Below, in pieces: positions 55,367 through 64,000 of a DNA stretch of 64,000 nucleotides. The notes below the pieces were generated by a model. It searched no databases. It worked only from the letters and a program-made list of their open reading frames with translations, and was not told where the DNA came from. The first letter of the stretch is position 1. Every line of letters starts with the position of its first letter. Position numbers and translations under genes: made by a program. This DNA comes from Sinohyriopsis cumingii (taxonomy: Eukaryota; Mollusca; Bivalvia; Unionida; Unionidae), in assembly GCA_028554795.2 (NCBI GenBank), contig CM068826.1, forward strand, positions 101,868,346 through 101,932,345. Direction: 5' to 3'.

Positions 55367-55818
55367 ATGTCATATCATCACGTTAGTGTCAGTCTGACTC
55401 CTGGTCGGATTAAAAACCTTCAATCAAATTCAGCAAAAAACTGCGGAATGAAAATATCACTAAAGCGAGATCAGATCACGGGCGGTCAAAATAAACTATC
55501 ATTATCAGAACGTCAACTTAAACATTTCAACGGCGCAAAACAATCAAAGACATGCGTCAAACTTAATCTCTCTGCGGGTGCGGTAAAAGACTCAATTAAA
55601 ACAGGCGGTATTTTTCCACTTCTCGCGGCTATTCCAGCGTTAATAGCTGCTGCCGCTCCAGCCGTAGCAAAAGCATCCGCATTAGGTGCTGTTGGAACAG
55701 CTGCTGGAATGGCTCTAAAAAAAGCAACAGGAAAGGGGTACAAAAAAAGGGACGCGGCCTAAGATTACCGGGATCTCGTTGGGGAAGAGGTCTGAGGCTT
55801 CCAGGATCACTTCGTTAG
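55367..55818 (+). pseudogene. Frameshifted core-like protein gene of element 2
   Basis: MSYHHVSVSLTPGRIKNLQS matches the element 1 core-like protein. The conserved ITGG|Q protease site, the GGIFPLLAAIPALIAA hydrophobic stretch and KKATGKGYK follow. An extra or missing A in the run near 55741-55748 ends the frame at 55762; in the neighbouring frame the tail continues with two GRGLRLPGS repeats to a stop at 55818, parallel to the GLYLRRP repeats of element 1. It could be a true mutation or a base-call error in a homopolymer. Confidence 0.8.
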
Positions 55819-55893
55819 ATGCTCTAGCATCAAATTTTGATTTACTTGATGCTGCTAAACGATTAAAAATAAAAAAACTTGAGAGGTATTTTT

Positions 55894-56239
55894 ATGCGAG
55901 ATCAATTACCGAAACAACCGAACAAACTTGAAACAGGTATCATTAATCTTGACTCGAATTCAGGACCTGGTACTCATTGGGTATCATACGCTGTTGATCC
56001 ACGTGGAATCGTTTATTTTGATTCATACGGGTTAGCTCCACCTATTGAATTTATCAAGTATGTTGCACCACTTCACGCGCAAGTTTGGTATTCAACGCTA
56101 CCCACAAACAATGACAGATCCGCCAATATGTGGCCGTGAAGTAATTCATGTACTTAACGCTATATCAAAATCATCTAAACCACCACATAAAGTCGTGCAT
56201 GATTATACAAGCAACCAATTCGTTTTAAACAGATCTTAG
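55894..56239 (+). pseudogene. Frameshifted adenain-like protease gene of element 2
   Basis: MRDQLPKQPN, GIINLDSNSGPGTHWVSY (His) and YFDSYGLAPP (Asp) are in one frame to about 56100. DPPICGREVIHVLNAIS (Cys) is in another, ending at 56239. The shift lies in the CCCACAAACAATGAC stretch. With the catalytic Cys out of frame, no active protease is made unless ribosomes shift. An open RGIF directly precedes the Met, as in element 1. Confidence 0.85.
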
Positions 56240-56256
56240 ATCTTAGATCTTATATA

Positions 56257-57282
56257 ATGGTTGATATTTACGGAAGAAGATCTTCTTCACGCGTTAGGAA
56301 AAAGTCCGATGACATTGATCTGTCAAAGTACGCGACTAAAGATGAACTCGCTGATATTATGAATCTTGCTGGAGTTGACCCAGATGAGGTTGTTATTTTT
56401 CAGGATCGACATGGTAAACTAAAAACCAGCAATATCAAATGGAATGATATAATTCGACGAGTACTTGGTGCAGTTACGGATAACATCCCTGTGTTTACTG
56501 ACAGCGGCAGAATCAGGGATTCAAATATATCGTTTACAACCATCAGAGATCAAATTACAGCAAGTGTTGCTAATCGCGTGAAAAATACCGGTGACACAAT
56601 GACGGGTGAACTCAGCATGAACGGGAATAAGATAGTAGTTTTAAGAGATCCAACATCCGACGAAGATGCCGCAACAAAAAAGTACGTTGACGTCAACTAT
56701 GGCACCGTTGACGGTAAATTATCCACGTTGCGGGCCGAGTATGACGTTCACACAAACGCGTTTACAAATCTTCGCAGAAACTTTAGAAAAATTAATAAAA
56801 CCGCAGAGGAACTTTTTGGTAATCCGTTGGTCGTTGACGTAAAACTCGTTGATATCAAGACGAACATCGACACGATTAAACAGACACAGCAAGACATCGT
56901 AGCGGAGATTCCTGAGATCGTTAATAAAACCATTTTGATTAAAATTCTCAGCAGGGTTACTCCCGGACATATTACTAACATCGTATACACAGTATCATCG
57001 GGATTTGCAACATGGTCGCATCAAAATAAAACTATCAAATATACCGCAACAGTCACTGGCGTGTACAGGTTGCCTGTGTTCAGTGCTGCAAAATTTGAAA
57101 TATTTACAACGTATCCATGGCGTCATTCCACCGACAAGTTTTCCGGGGTTGTATCTGTTGTATTAAATAGCGGAAACGAAGAAATATTTATTCTGGAAGC
57201 AGCTGATAAGAAATTAACCTCAACATCTTACTGGTGGTGTTTGGAATTTTTAGCTGAAACACCTCATTTGGTTACTGTATAA
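56257..57282 (+). CDS. Fibre/spike protein of element 2 with phage-like module (341 aa)
   Basis: Open frame. The N-terminal 60 residues (MVDIYGRR, DIDLSKYATKDEL, VVIFQDRHGKLKTSNIKW) match the element 1 fibre. The middle is different: instead of a long coiled coil there is VKNTGDTMTGELSMNGNKI followed by VVLRDPTSDEDAATKKYVD at about 108-145, a motif well known from phage tail fibres (the 'GDTMTGxLxMxGxKIxxLxxPxxxxDAATKxYVD' type). A short helical part and a beta-rich head with TVTGVYRLPVFS follow. Same anchor, different shaft: the spike has been swapped or rebuilt. Confidence 0.85.
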   Translation: MVDIYGRRSSSRVRKKSDDIDLSKYATKDELADIMNLAGVDPDEVVIFQDRHGKLKTSNIKWNDIIRRVLGAVTDNIPVFTDSGRIRDSNISFTTIRDQITASVANRVKNTGDTMTGELSMNGNKIVVLRDPTSDEDAATKKYVDVNYGTVDGKLSTLRAEYDVHTNAFTNLRRNFRKINKTAEELFGNPLVVDVKLVDIKTNIDTIKQTQQDIVAEIPEIVNKTILIKILSRVTPGHITNIVYTVSSGFATWSHQNKTIKYTATVTGVYRLPVFSAAKFEIFTTYPWRHSTDKFSGVVSVVLNSGNEEIFILEAADKKLTSTSYWWCLEFLAETPHLVTV

Positions 57283-57299
57283 AATATAACGAGTACCTA

Positions 57300-57832
57300 T
57301 ATCGACGTTGCATCGCAACATTATAGGTACAATCAAGCGCGTGAATGGCAGGCAGCGTTGAAAGATCGAGTCGAACAATACACGGTAAAAGTAAAGAAAT
57401 ATCGACGACGACTAGTTATCGTTGATGTAATCGTTTATTCAGTATCCGCTGTTGTTGCTGGAACCGGTGTGATACTATCAGCGGTGACAATGATGGCACC
57501 AGTAGCTGTAACTATTTGTATTTCAGCATCAATAACGATTGCGGGTGTGCTCTATATCGTTGCAAAAAAAAATATGCACTTGCACGAATGAAAAATCCGA
57601 TTACATGATAAGATTACATACAGCGACGGTCGCATACTCGAAGTTATCCTCGTTGTTATCAGCGAGTCTCAGTGATGGAATTATATCTGATTTTGAGTTT
57701 TCAGAGATGATTAAAATATACAACTGCGCTGGTATTAAAGGTACGAGTATTAATAATGACGGAATTACTCCAGCAGATCGTGACAAACACAACCCCGCAC
57801 AAGACCACGATGATCTCGGTAAGCTCGATTAA
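57300..57832 (+). pseudogene. Broken two-membrane-segment protein gene of element 2
   Basis: Homology to element 1 begins around HYRYNQAREWQ (about 57328) but no ATG remains in that frame before it; the next is at 57358. The hydrophobic segments (VIVYSVSAVVAGTGVILSAV and TICISASITIAGVLYIVA) are clear. The frame shifts in a poly(A) tract near 57565-57575; the C-terminal part (SLSDGIISDFEFSEM) is open in the next frame to 57832. Its end overlaps the penton gene by 77 nt, as in element 1. Confidence 0.8.
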
Positions 57833-59119
57833 TCCTGAATTTAGTATCAATTTTCCAACTGCAATTCGCGCAAATGAAATTGCACTAGCGCAATTACGAG
57901 TATACCATAGTTGGCTAAATATCAGATCGAAATCATTTAATGGTACACCAGCAAATAATTCGCTTGTATTTGCTAATAAGAATAAACCCCATGGAACACC
58001 TGACTGGGTTGTTGTTGGAATACCAACTGGCAGTTATGAGATCGAACAAATCAATGAGGAATTTGCTCGTAGAATAAAATCAATAACCGGAAAAGAATCA
58101 AAAATATCGATTAATGTTCATGAGCCGACGCTATCTTCTGCGGTTGAGATACATTCTCCTGATTATGCTGTAGATTTTTATCAGTCCACGATAAGATCCG
58201 TACTAGGTTGGCCTGATATTGCGCCAGAATATCATGGATCACCAGAACCTGGGTTAAATGATTTTGTCACAGATTAAACAAAGTTTACAATAACTCCAGA
58301 ATACAGAGAAAAATGTCCATGGAATAGAGCCGGTGATGCGTATCGGATTTATAATTTCGGTGATGATATAACTTATATGAATGTTTTTAGATTGTATTCT
58401 AATCCTATTAATTCTGAGATCCAACAATCAATTGACAAAATACAAAATCTGTTTTTGTCGTTATTACAGCATTATTCCGAGGATATAAAACAACAAATTA
58501 TTGAGTCAATACAGCATCTAAATCAAGTAGGACCAGATCTCAATTATATTAATGATATTTTTGTTGAAGAGCACTTAAACATGCTCTTTCCTTTCCCCGT
58601 CCTAGAAGACCATTTCTTAATCATTATACAATATCAGAAAAAGAGTATGAAGGACCGGGTAATCTCGAATTTATAGTACCAAAGTTTACAAAAGATAAAC
58701 TAAACAAAATTATCAACGAAAACGTTCCTAAAATACTCGATGCATGGAGAAAAATAGCCCCGCCAGCAACTGTTCTTAGATATAATAATGATCCATATGG
58801 CGGCGCCAAACATGTATCCCCGGGAATGGTTAACATAACCTCAACGATCGCGGTTAATCTAGTTTGTGATGTGATCGATGGTAGCTATCAAAAAGATCTC
58901 GGAAAATCAAATCGGGCTCAACAAGGATGCATTTTATACATGTTCACACCACAAGTTCCCCCTGGGGATTTGATCGTGCAAGAGCCAACCAATCCTATTT
59001 ATCTACGCACACACAATCAGTATTTGTCACGAATAAATTTCAAACTCACAGACCACATAGGACGATTAATTGACTTGCGTGGGGAGGAATTGATTGTCAA
59101 TCTGTATGTGAAATCTTAA
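57756..59119 (+). pseudogene. Broken penton-like gene of element 2
   Basis: The N-terminal part (QQIVTNTTP, NFPTAIRANEIALAQLRVY, VVVGIPTGSYEIEQI) is open to a TAA at 58275-58277. A middle part survives at 58377-58676 (NVFRLYSNPI), and the C-terminal jelly-roll part at 58826-59119 (LIVQEPTNPIYLRTHNQYL, LIDLRGEELIVNLYV). At least two further breaks separate these. The Pro/Glu-rich insert of element 1 is shorter here. Not functional as read. Confidence 0.85.
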
Positions 59120-59768
59120 AATTTCTGTCGTAAGACTTTATCGTAGATTTTTCAGAAATATTGTATTTTATCATAAATATTTTATTTTATCAGAATCATT
59201 GTATTTTATCAGAAATATTTTATTTTATCAGAAATATTGTATTCATTCTGAAATATTGTATTTACTTTGAAATTGATATGGTGTTTGATACTCAAAATCA
59301 TGCAAATCGATCAGTTTGTTAATTCTGATGGGTATTTAGGTACTCAAAATCGTATAAATCGATCAGTTTTGCAAAAAATACTACAAAAAATATTAAATAT
59401 TTATTCAGAAATATTTTATTATGAAATATTTTTTATTCTGAAATTGATATGGTGATTGGTACTTAAAATTAATAAAATCAATCAGATTTTATGAAAAATA
59501 AAATATTTCAGAATAAATATATAATATTTCAAAATAAATATAATATTTCAAAATAAATATAATATTTCAGAATAAATATATAATATTTCAGAATAAATAT
59601 ATAATATTTTAGAATAAATATAATATTTCAGAATAAATAAAATATTTCAGAATGAACATATAATATTTCAGAATAAATATATAATATTTCAGAATAAATA
59701 TAATATTTCAGAATCAATATATAATATTTCAGAATAAATATATAATAGTTCAGAATAAATATATAATA
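59120..59768. repeat. AT-rich tandem repeats between convergent genes of element 2
   Basis: The left half has TTATCAGAAATATTTTATTT-type repeats. Two longer repeats around ATGCAAATCGATCAGTTT / GTATAAATCGATCAGTTT follow at 59290-59480. The right half has about a dozen copies of ATAATATTTCAGAATAAATAT (21-23 bp). Left and right halves are roughly inverse in sense (TTTATTTTATCAGAAATA versus ATATTTCAGAATAAATA). In element 1 the same spacer is only 130 bp. The ORF at 59267 is incidental. Confidence 0.85.
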
Positions 59769-60173
59769 TTACACGTGTTCGGTCGTTTCACCAACGAAGT
59801 TACCTTGGATCGTTTCACCAGTAACGAAGTTACTCGCTAACATGATTTTTCTTAATTGTCTTATACGAGTACTAATCGTTTTCTTTGCCTCGTATTCGTG
59901 GGATAACTCCGATCTAATTTTTTCTACTGCGGCAGAGAGAGAGAGAGGAACGAAGTCTTTTACTGCAGCTAGTGACCGGAACATCGCCGCCTGAATTCGT
60001 TTTATGAACTTGTATTCAGACGACAGTGTAAAACCACCATCATTTTTACGTTCTTGTAAGATTTCAAAATCAGAAATAATCTTTTCAGGATTCAGTTCAT
60101 CAGATATATTAATACTGTCTTTTTCTAATTTTTTAATAGCAACAATTACATCATTGATATTTTCATAGTTCAT
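59769..60173 (-). CDS. Small helical protein of element 2 (134 aa)
   Basis: Intact homologue of 40270-40641: INDVIVAIKKLEKDSINISD, TLSSEYKFIKRIQAAMFRSL, and ISTRIRQLRKIM at the same relative places. The C-terminus is about 15 residues longer and ends in a repeat-like FVTGETIQGNFVGETTEH. Function unknown; kept open in an otherwise decaying element. Confidence 0.8.
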   Translation of the reverse strand: MNYENINDVIVAIKKLEKDSINISDELNPEKIISDFEILQERKNDGGFTLSSEYKFIKRIQAAMFRSLAAVKDFVPLSLSAAVEKIRSELSHEYEAKKTISTRIRQLRKIMLASNFVTGETIQGNFVGETTEHV

Positions 60174-60204
60174 TATTTAGTATATATATATATATTTAAA
60201 AGAA

Positions 60205-60600
60205 AAAAATATCCCCTATGAACCTCTATTCGAGTCTTTTAGCAAGTTCAGGGATATATGGAATATATACAATGAATGATAATCCCCTATGAACCTCTAT
60301 TCGAGTCTTTTAGCAAGTTCAGGAAGGGGCACAGCACAACATCTACGATGAATATATACAATGAATGATAATCCCCTATGAACCTCTATTCGAGTCTTTT
60401 ATCAAGTTCAGGGATATATAGAATATATACAATGAATGACATGAAATATATACAATGAATGAAATCTTAATTAAGGACAGCACAACACGTAGTATTTATA
60501 ATATATACAATGAATGAATGACAGTACAAATATATATGAAATATATACAATGAATGAATGACATGGAATATATACAATGAATGAATGACAAGGACGGCAC
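60205..60600. repeat. Two interleaved tandem repeats in element 2
   Basis: Three copies of ATCCCCTATGAACCTCTATT followed by CGAGTCTTTTAGCAAGTTCA (the third has TATC for TAGC). Between and after them are copies of GAAATATATACAATGAATGA. The minus-strand ORF at 60467-60676 lies in this repeat. Confidence 0.85.
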
Positions 60601-60608
60601 AACATATA

Positions 60609-60753
60609 CGGGGAGCCTTCTCTACGCTCAACAGATTTTGACACCCACCCATATAATCAGCCCATGGGTGATACAAAACATGTATCTACCACCAGTGATG
60701 TGGTGGGTGGGTGTCTTTTTCTGTTGAGTTTTGAGGCTTCAGGCGGAGCCCCC
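60609..60753. mobile_element. Hairpin (fold-back MITE-like) in element 2
   Basis: The left arm (CGGGGAGCCTTC, CTCAACAGATTTTGACACCC) pairs with the right arm (GGGTGGGTGTCTTTTTCTGT, TGAGTTTTGAGGCTTC, GGAGCCCCCC) over about 45 bp with small bulges. Inside, ATCTACCACCAGTGATGTGG can form a second small hairpin. No coding content. Confidence 0.65.
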
Positions 60754-60785
60754 CAATTAATTATAAAAAATCGCAAATATGCGTA

Positions 60786-60880
60786 AACCACCGACGGTTG
60801 TCAGTCATGGGATTCGATCCTGGGACCACGAGTATCACGGTCAGATACGTTATCAACTGAGCTATTGAATCATCTGACAA
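60786..60880 (-). other. tRNA-like sequence
   Basis: Read on the minus strand it has an excellent A box (TAGCTCAGTTGATAAC), a B-box-like GGATCGAATCC about 40 nt on, and 7-bp complementary ends TTGTCAG ... CTGACAA. There are 9 extra bases between the 5' arm and the A box, and the D and T stems pair poorly, so it is not a canonical tRNA. Probably a tRNA pseudogene or SINE head. Confidence 0.45.
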
Positions 60881-61486
60881 TATATGTTTCAGAAATTATT
60901 ATAACCACGGTTCTTGAATAGATTGTAAGGTATATATATTTCTGCAGTGGTTTCTGAATAGATTGTAAATATTTCTGTATTAAAACAGCGGTTTCTGAAT
61001 ATATTGTAAATATATAAACAGCGTGTTCTGCCTTGATAAAATATATTTACATACTACCACTGCATTATCAAACGTTTTTACCTACAGATCGGTTTATATA
61101 TTTATGTATTATAACAGCGGTTTCTAAACAGATTGTAAAGATATAAACTGCGTGTAATGCCTCGATTTCTCCGAACAGATCTAAAAATAACTCCGCTATA
61201 TTATACGACGTAAAATACGTTTATTCTTCTATTTTGCAAGCTAAAAACCATAAATATCTTTCTTTGGTATAATTATTGATATTAATTACGACGTAGATGG
61301 TTACTTGACTAATTACGATCATAAAAATCAGAAATCTAAGGATAAATATATATTTAGAGAATAATCTCCCTTTCACATGAGTCAAAAAATAAATAGTATA
61401 AAAGTGAGGCTTTTTGCCAAAAAGGATAAATAATTAAATAAATGGCTAATAAATATAATTTAAGGTGGTGATGATAGTTTATCTCA

Positions 61487-61984
61487 TTAACAATATTGGA
61501 ACATGATTCTTTGTTTATATTTCTTGGAAAGAGTGGATCTGGTTATATTTTCCGCGACAAATTGTACTGAAGGCGGATTAATATTAAAATATTTCGCAGC
61601 TAAATTCATTGATTGAAATATAATTTCTTCGCCAGTTTCTATGTTTGTAGATTTTACCGCCCTCCTTCCGGTTGTTTTACATCTCCCAGTATTACCACGT
61701 GTATTATTCTCGCTCTGTGTAACAGCTCGAAGATTGGATAAATAATTATTTTGAGGATTCCCGTCAATATGATCGATTACAAGACCGTCTTTGATCAACT
61801 CCTTGTGACATTCATACACAAATCGATGACAGAGATAAGGTTTCTTCCCAGCAGTAAACAATAGATAACCATGATTATTAATATAACCAACTGGTACTTT
61901 CTTCTGACAATTTCTGATCATGCCATCAATATTTGATTCGTAGTTTGTTATTATAGGATGTGGGACAAATTCATTTTGCTCCAT
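61487..61984 (-). CDS. HNH endonuclease-type protein of element 2 (165 aa)
   Basis: Intact homologue of the element 1 HNH gene, lacking about 28 residues, mostly at the ends. The core GLVIDHIDGNPQNNYLSNLR and AVTQSENNTRGNTG are kept. The NUMOD1-like helix AVKSTNIETGEEIIFQSM and AAKYFNINPPSV follow. The N-terminal part has ITNYESNIDGMIRNCQK. Conservation in a decaying element argues for a function within the element, not an intron-borne homing gene. Confidence 0.85.
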   Translation of the reverse strand: MEQNEFVPHPIITNYESNIDGMIRNCQKKVPVGYINNHGYLLFTAGKKPYLCHRFVYECHKELIKDGLVIDHIDGNPQNNYLSNLRAVTQSENNTRGNTGRCKTTGRRAVKSTNIETGEEIIFQSMNLAAKYFNINPPSVQFVAENITRSTLSKKYKQRIMFQYC

Positions 61985-62053
61985 TATACAATAATATCAT
62001 TTGTTTAAATCATAATTTGTCTGAAAGCCTAGTTAGATAATCCTCCACGGATT

Positions 62054-62308
62054 TTATAGCGTTGTCGTTGACTCTGTCAGGGTCATTATTTTTTTATCAT
62101 AATATCTTTTAAGCTCTCTGTATCGTTTATCACCACAACACGCACACAACTGTATTTTTCCTCGTACTCCAGCACCACATCGCAGACATGGTATTGGTCC
62201 TAAGCTTCCACGGTGAACGTTTTGCAAGTGTTGTCCGCAGAATTCCTTTTTCCAGGATTTATTACAACGAGTTAATGATCCGATCATCAACCATTTGCAT
62301 TGAGACAT
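62054..62308 (-). CDS. Small Cys-rich protein of element 2 (84 aa)
   Basis: Homologue of 41256-41546: CKWLMIGSLTRCNKSWKKEF then CGQHL, PCLRCGAGVRGKIQLCACCG and KRYRELKRYYDK. One Cys of the first cluster is Trp here, which may disturb one zinc site. The C-terminus is about ten residues shorter. Divergent from the polymerase-helicase gene over 45 bp. Confidence 0.8.
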   Translation of the reverse strand: MSQCKWLMIGSLTRCNKSWKKEFCGQHLQNVHRGSLGPIPCLRCGAGVRGKIQLCACCGDKRYRELKRYYDKKIMTLTESTTTL

Positions 62309-62337
62309 TGTATATATAATATTTTTTATTTAAATAC

Positions 62338-62353
62338 TTGTCTGAAATATAAT
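62338..62353 (+). promoter_or_regulatory. Promoter-like motif before the element 2 polymerase gene
   Basis: TTGTCTGAAATATAAT abuts the ATG at 62354 and differs by one base from the motif at 41561-41576 in element 1, although flanking non-coding DNA is not similar. Confidence 0.5.
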
Positions 62354-64000
62354 ATGGATGAGTTTGAGAGATTATCCAGAATCAAGCCTTGGAAAACAAG
62401 TAAATTCAACCTCGACAGGATATCTCCTGACGTGCCGATACGAGATCTGGTTGATCGGAAAAATAAAAGTTTGATCAATAAAATTCACGATGCCAAGAAA
62501 GAATTTCACGCAGATGGTGCATCTCATGTCTGGTCAACGTTCAAGATTATTCGCAATGACAAAGTCAAGGCCAAAGGTATCATCGATGCTACGATGAATG
62601 ACAAAAGAGCAGCAGCTATTATTGAGCAGCTCGATGATAGAAGTTATCTTTTCAGAATAAAATTTGTCATACTTGCAGAAACAGATAACTGGATTATCCG
62701 TGACAAATATGATCCCGTCCACGGTAATAAAAAAATCTGTCATACTAAGTAGAAATTCCAAACCAGGTCTATTGACCGGTATTGACAAACCGTATTATGA
62801 GCGAGCGTATCCTGCAACAGCAGTTGTTTATGGAATCTATGTGATAAATGAAAAACCTAGCGTTGATAAACTAGCGCCGATGAAATTTTAAAAAATAAAT
62901 TGTGTAGCCGGGCGAGTAATAGAACATTTTACATACGCGGCCCGTGGAAACGGTTTAACAGATAAAAGACGTAAAATAATAAATGAGTGGGGCGAAACAG
63001 TTAAAGATACCGGGGCGTCTATCAAAGATGTCACTGAGTTAGGAAAACAATGAAAATTCCCAATAACCGTAGCGACGATAACAGGAGAAATATTATATGA
63101 ATCAAAATATAAATCAAAAGGAGCTTCGATCGAAATTATTGATTATAACGCGCATGCATAGACTAGCGCAGTAACAGTGTTTCCACGAAATCGAACTGTT
63201 AAATTTTATGATGATAACATGTTTGATTTTATTAACAAAATAAATAAAAACGATCCTGTGTCAGTGTGGTTATTTAAGAGCTCAGATGATGAAAAATATG
63301 ATCAATTTGTGCGACCCAACGGTCAAATATATCATAAAGAATCCCTTCATGAAAAAATGAAAAATCTTGCTCAGAAATATTCAGAACATATTGATGAGTT
63401 GCTCAGCAACTGTTTTACTGTTCCATCTGTTGCAGCTCATGTTGCTAGAGAAAAAAATTCGTGGATACCAACCCGAAATGAATTTCTTTCGGATATACAA
63501 TCAAGTTGTGTCGAGTATGGCCACGGCGGATTGTGGAATACTAAATATAATTACAACGATATGATATCTGTTGATATGGTTGCGTGTTATCCAGGAAGTT
63601 TTCTCGGATACGGAGATTGTTCTAACTATTTTGCAAGGTTCGGTCATCCAATACATGAAATGACGCGAGTATCGATAAATGGACCATTGCCGGATTTTGA
63701 TCTAACTGGATTTGCTTGTGTTGAATCATTCGAGTTTGCTATGGATCTTCATACGATATGTTATGTTTGGTTTGGTAGACATTTCTCAGAAAAACGCTGG
63801 GTACCAATAGTTTTATTACGATATATGCTTGATTGTGCGATATTGGTATCGTTGGTGGTTAGTGAGGCAATTATATCATATAAGAAACAAACCGAGGTTT
63901 GGTTACCACCGAGGGAAAATATCAGTCTCGATGAGGTCATTAAAGAATTTAGAGAAAAACGTCCTGATGCTTTCAAGGATGATATCAAAGAAGCTTCTAG
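62354..64000 (+). pseudogene. Broken polymerase-helicase gene of element 2 (cut by window end)
   Basis: The start MDEFERLSRIKPWKTSKFNL is longer than in element 1 by about 35 residues, then follows it (KKEFHADGASHVWSTFK). Breaks: a frameshift near 62735-62750, a TAA near 62889, a TGA near 63050, a TAG near 63162. After that the region through motif A (ISVDMVACYPGSFLGYGDC, about 63570-63610) stays in one frame to the window end. Helicase motifs would lie beyond 64000. Non-functional as read. Confidence 0.85.

Larger units (their letters stand above)
60174..61486. other. 1.3-kb non-coding insert region in element 2
   Basis: In element 1 only 22 bp separate the corresponding genes. Here there are three 44-bp repeats (60210, 60281, 60371), ATATATACAATGAATGAATG repeats (to about 60590), a long imperfect hairpin (60609-60753), a tRNA-like stretch (60786-60880) and AT-rich DNA with recurring GCGGTTTCTGAATAGATTGT segments (60900-61150). 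No gene is seen. It looks like nested insertions after integration. Confidence 0.7.
52085..64000. mobile_element. Element 2: decaying relative of element 1 (right end outside window)
   Basis: Begins at AGCAGCAGAGAGGGTGAACA, which resembles the element 1 terminus (AGCAGCAG, then ACAGACCA and a later AAAATAAGCC/AAAATAAAGCC stretch). Gene content, order and orientation follow element 1 up to the polymerase-helicase gene, where the window ends. Protein similarity is moderate throughout, so the two are separate lineages, not copies of one insertion. Several genes are frameshifted or stopped; others (protein VI-like, fibre, small helical, HNH, Cys-rich) are open. Integrase, phospholipase and ATPase genes and the right terminal repeat would lie beyond 64000. 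Confidence 0.9.

Noticed and set aside
60786..60880. Functional tRNA gene
   Set aside because: The A box and ends look right, but extra bases before the A box and poor D/T-stem pairing argue for a tRNA-derived relic.

Overview
The window looks like nuclear DNA from an invertebrate animal, most likely a mollusc (inferred from repeat style, not proven). Host-type DNA is AT-rich and gene-poor. It carries short conserved exons in very long introns, tRNA-derived SINEs, a CR1/L2-type LINE, hAT-like and fold-back MITEs and many minisatellites. The only clear host gene is a longin-type R-SNARE (VAMP7-like) on the + strand, with recognisable exons at 232-333, 3847-3999 and 16259-16465.

Two related virus-like integrated elements of the Maverick/Polinton/adintovirus type dominate the second half. 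Element 1 (32090-46905, 14.8 kb) looks complete and young. It has terminal inverted repeats of about 250 bp that differ only in a G-rich tract, a 7-bp direct flanking repeat (TTCCAAC), and 15 tightly packed open genes. Rightward virion block: an uncharacterised K/Q/P-rich protein, a protein VI-like basic amphipathic protein, the major capsid protein, a core-like protein, an adenain-type protease, a coiled-coil fibre, a two-membrane-segment protein and a penton-like minor capsid protein. Leftward block: a small helical protein, an HNH/NUMOD protein and a Cys-rich protein. Then come a rightward 992-aa polymerase-helicase, a leftward DDE integrase and phospholipase A2 protein, and a rightward packaging ATPase.

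Element 2 (from about 52085 past the window end) has the same gene order and orientation but belongs to a diverged lineage and is decaying: several genes have frameshifts or stops, others are intact. It has expanded AT-rich repeats at 59130-59770. Between its small helical gene and its HNH gene it holds 1.3 kb of extra DNA with tandem repeats, a long hairpin and a tRNA-like sequence. Its fibre gene shares only the N-terminal part with element 1; its middle carries a motif of the phage tail-fibre type.

How the element 1 genes would work together (inference from families): the integrase inserts the linear DNA; the polymerase-helicase copies it; capsid, penton and fibre proteins form the shell and spikes; the A32/FtsK-like ATPase packages DNA; the protease cuts the protein VI-like and core-like precursors at conserved adenain-type sites; and the phospholipase and amphipathic protein would breach membranes during entry. 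The most unusual points are the fusion of a divergent PolB palm to an SF1 helicase, the conserved protease-site network, the swapped fibre modules, and a gene overlap conserved between the two elements.
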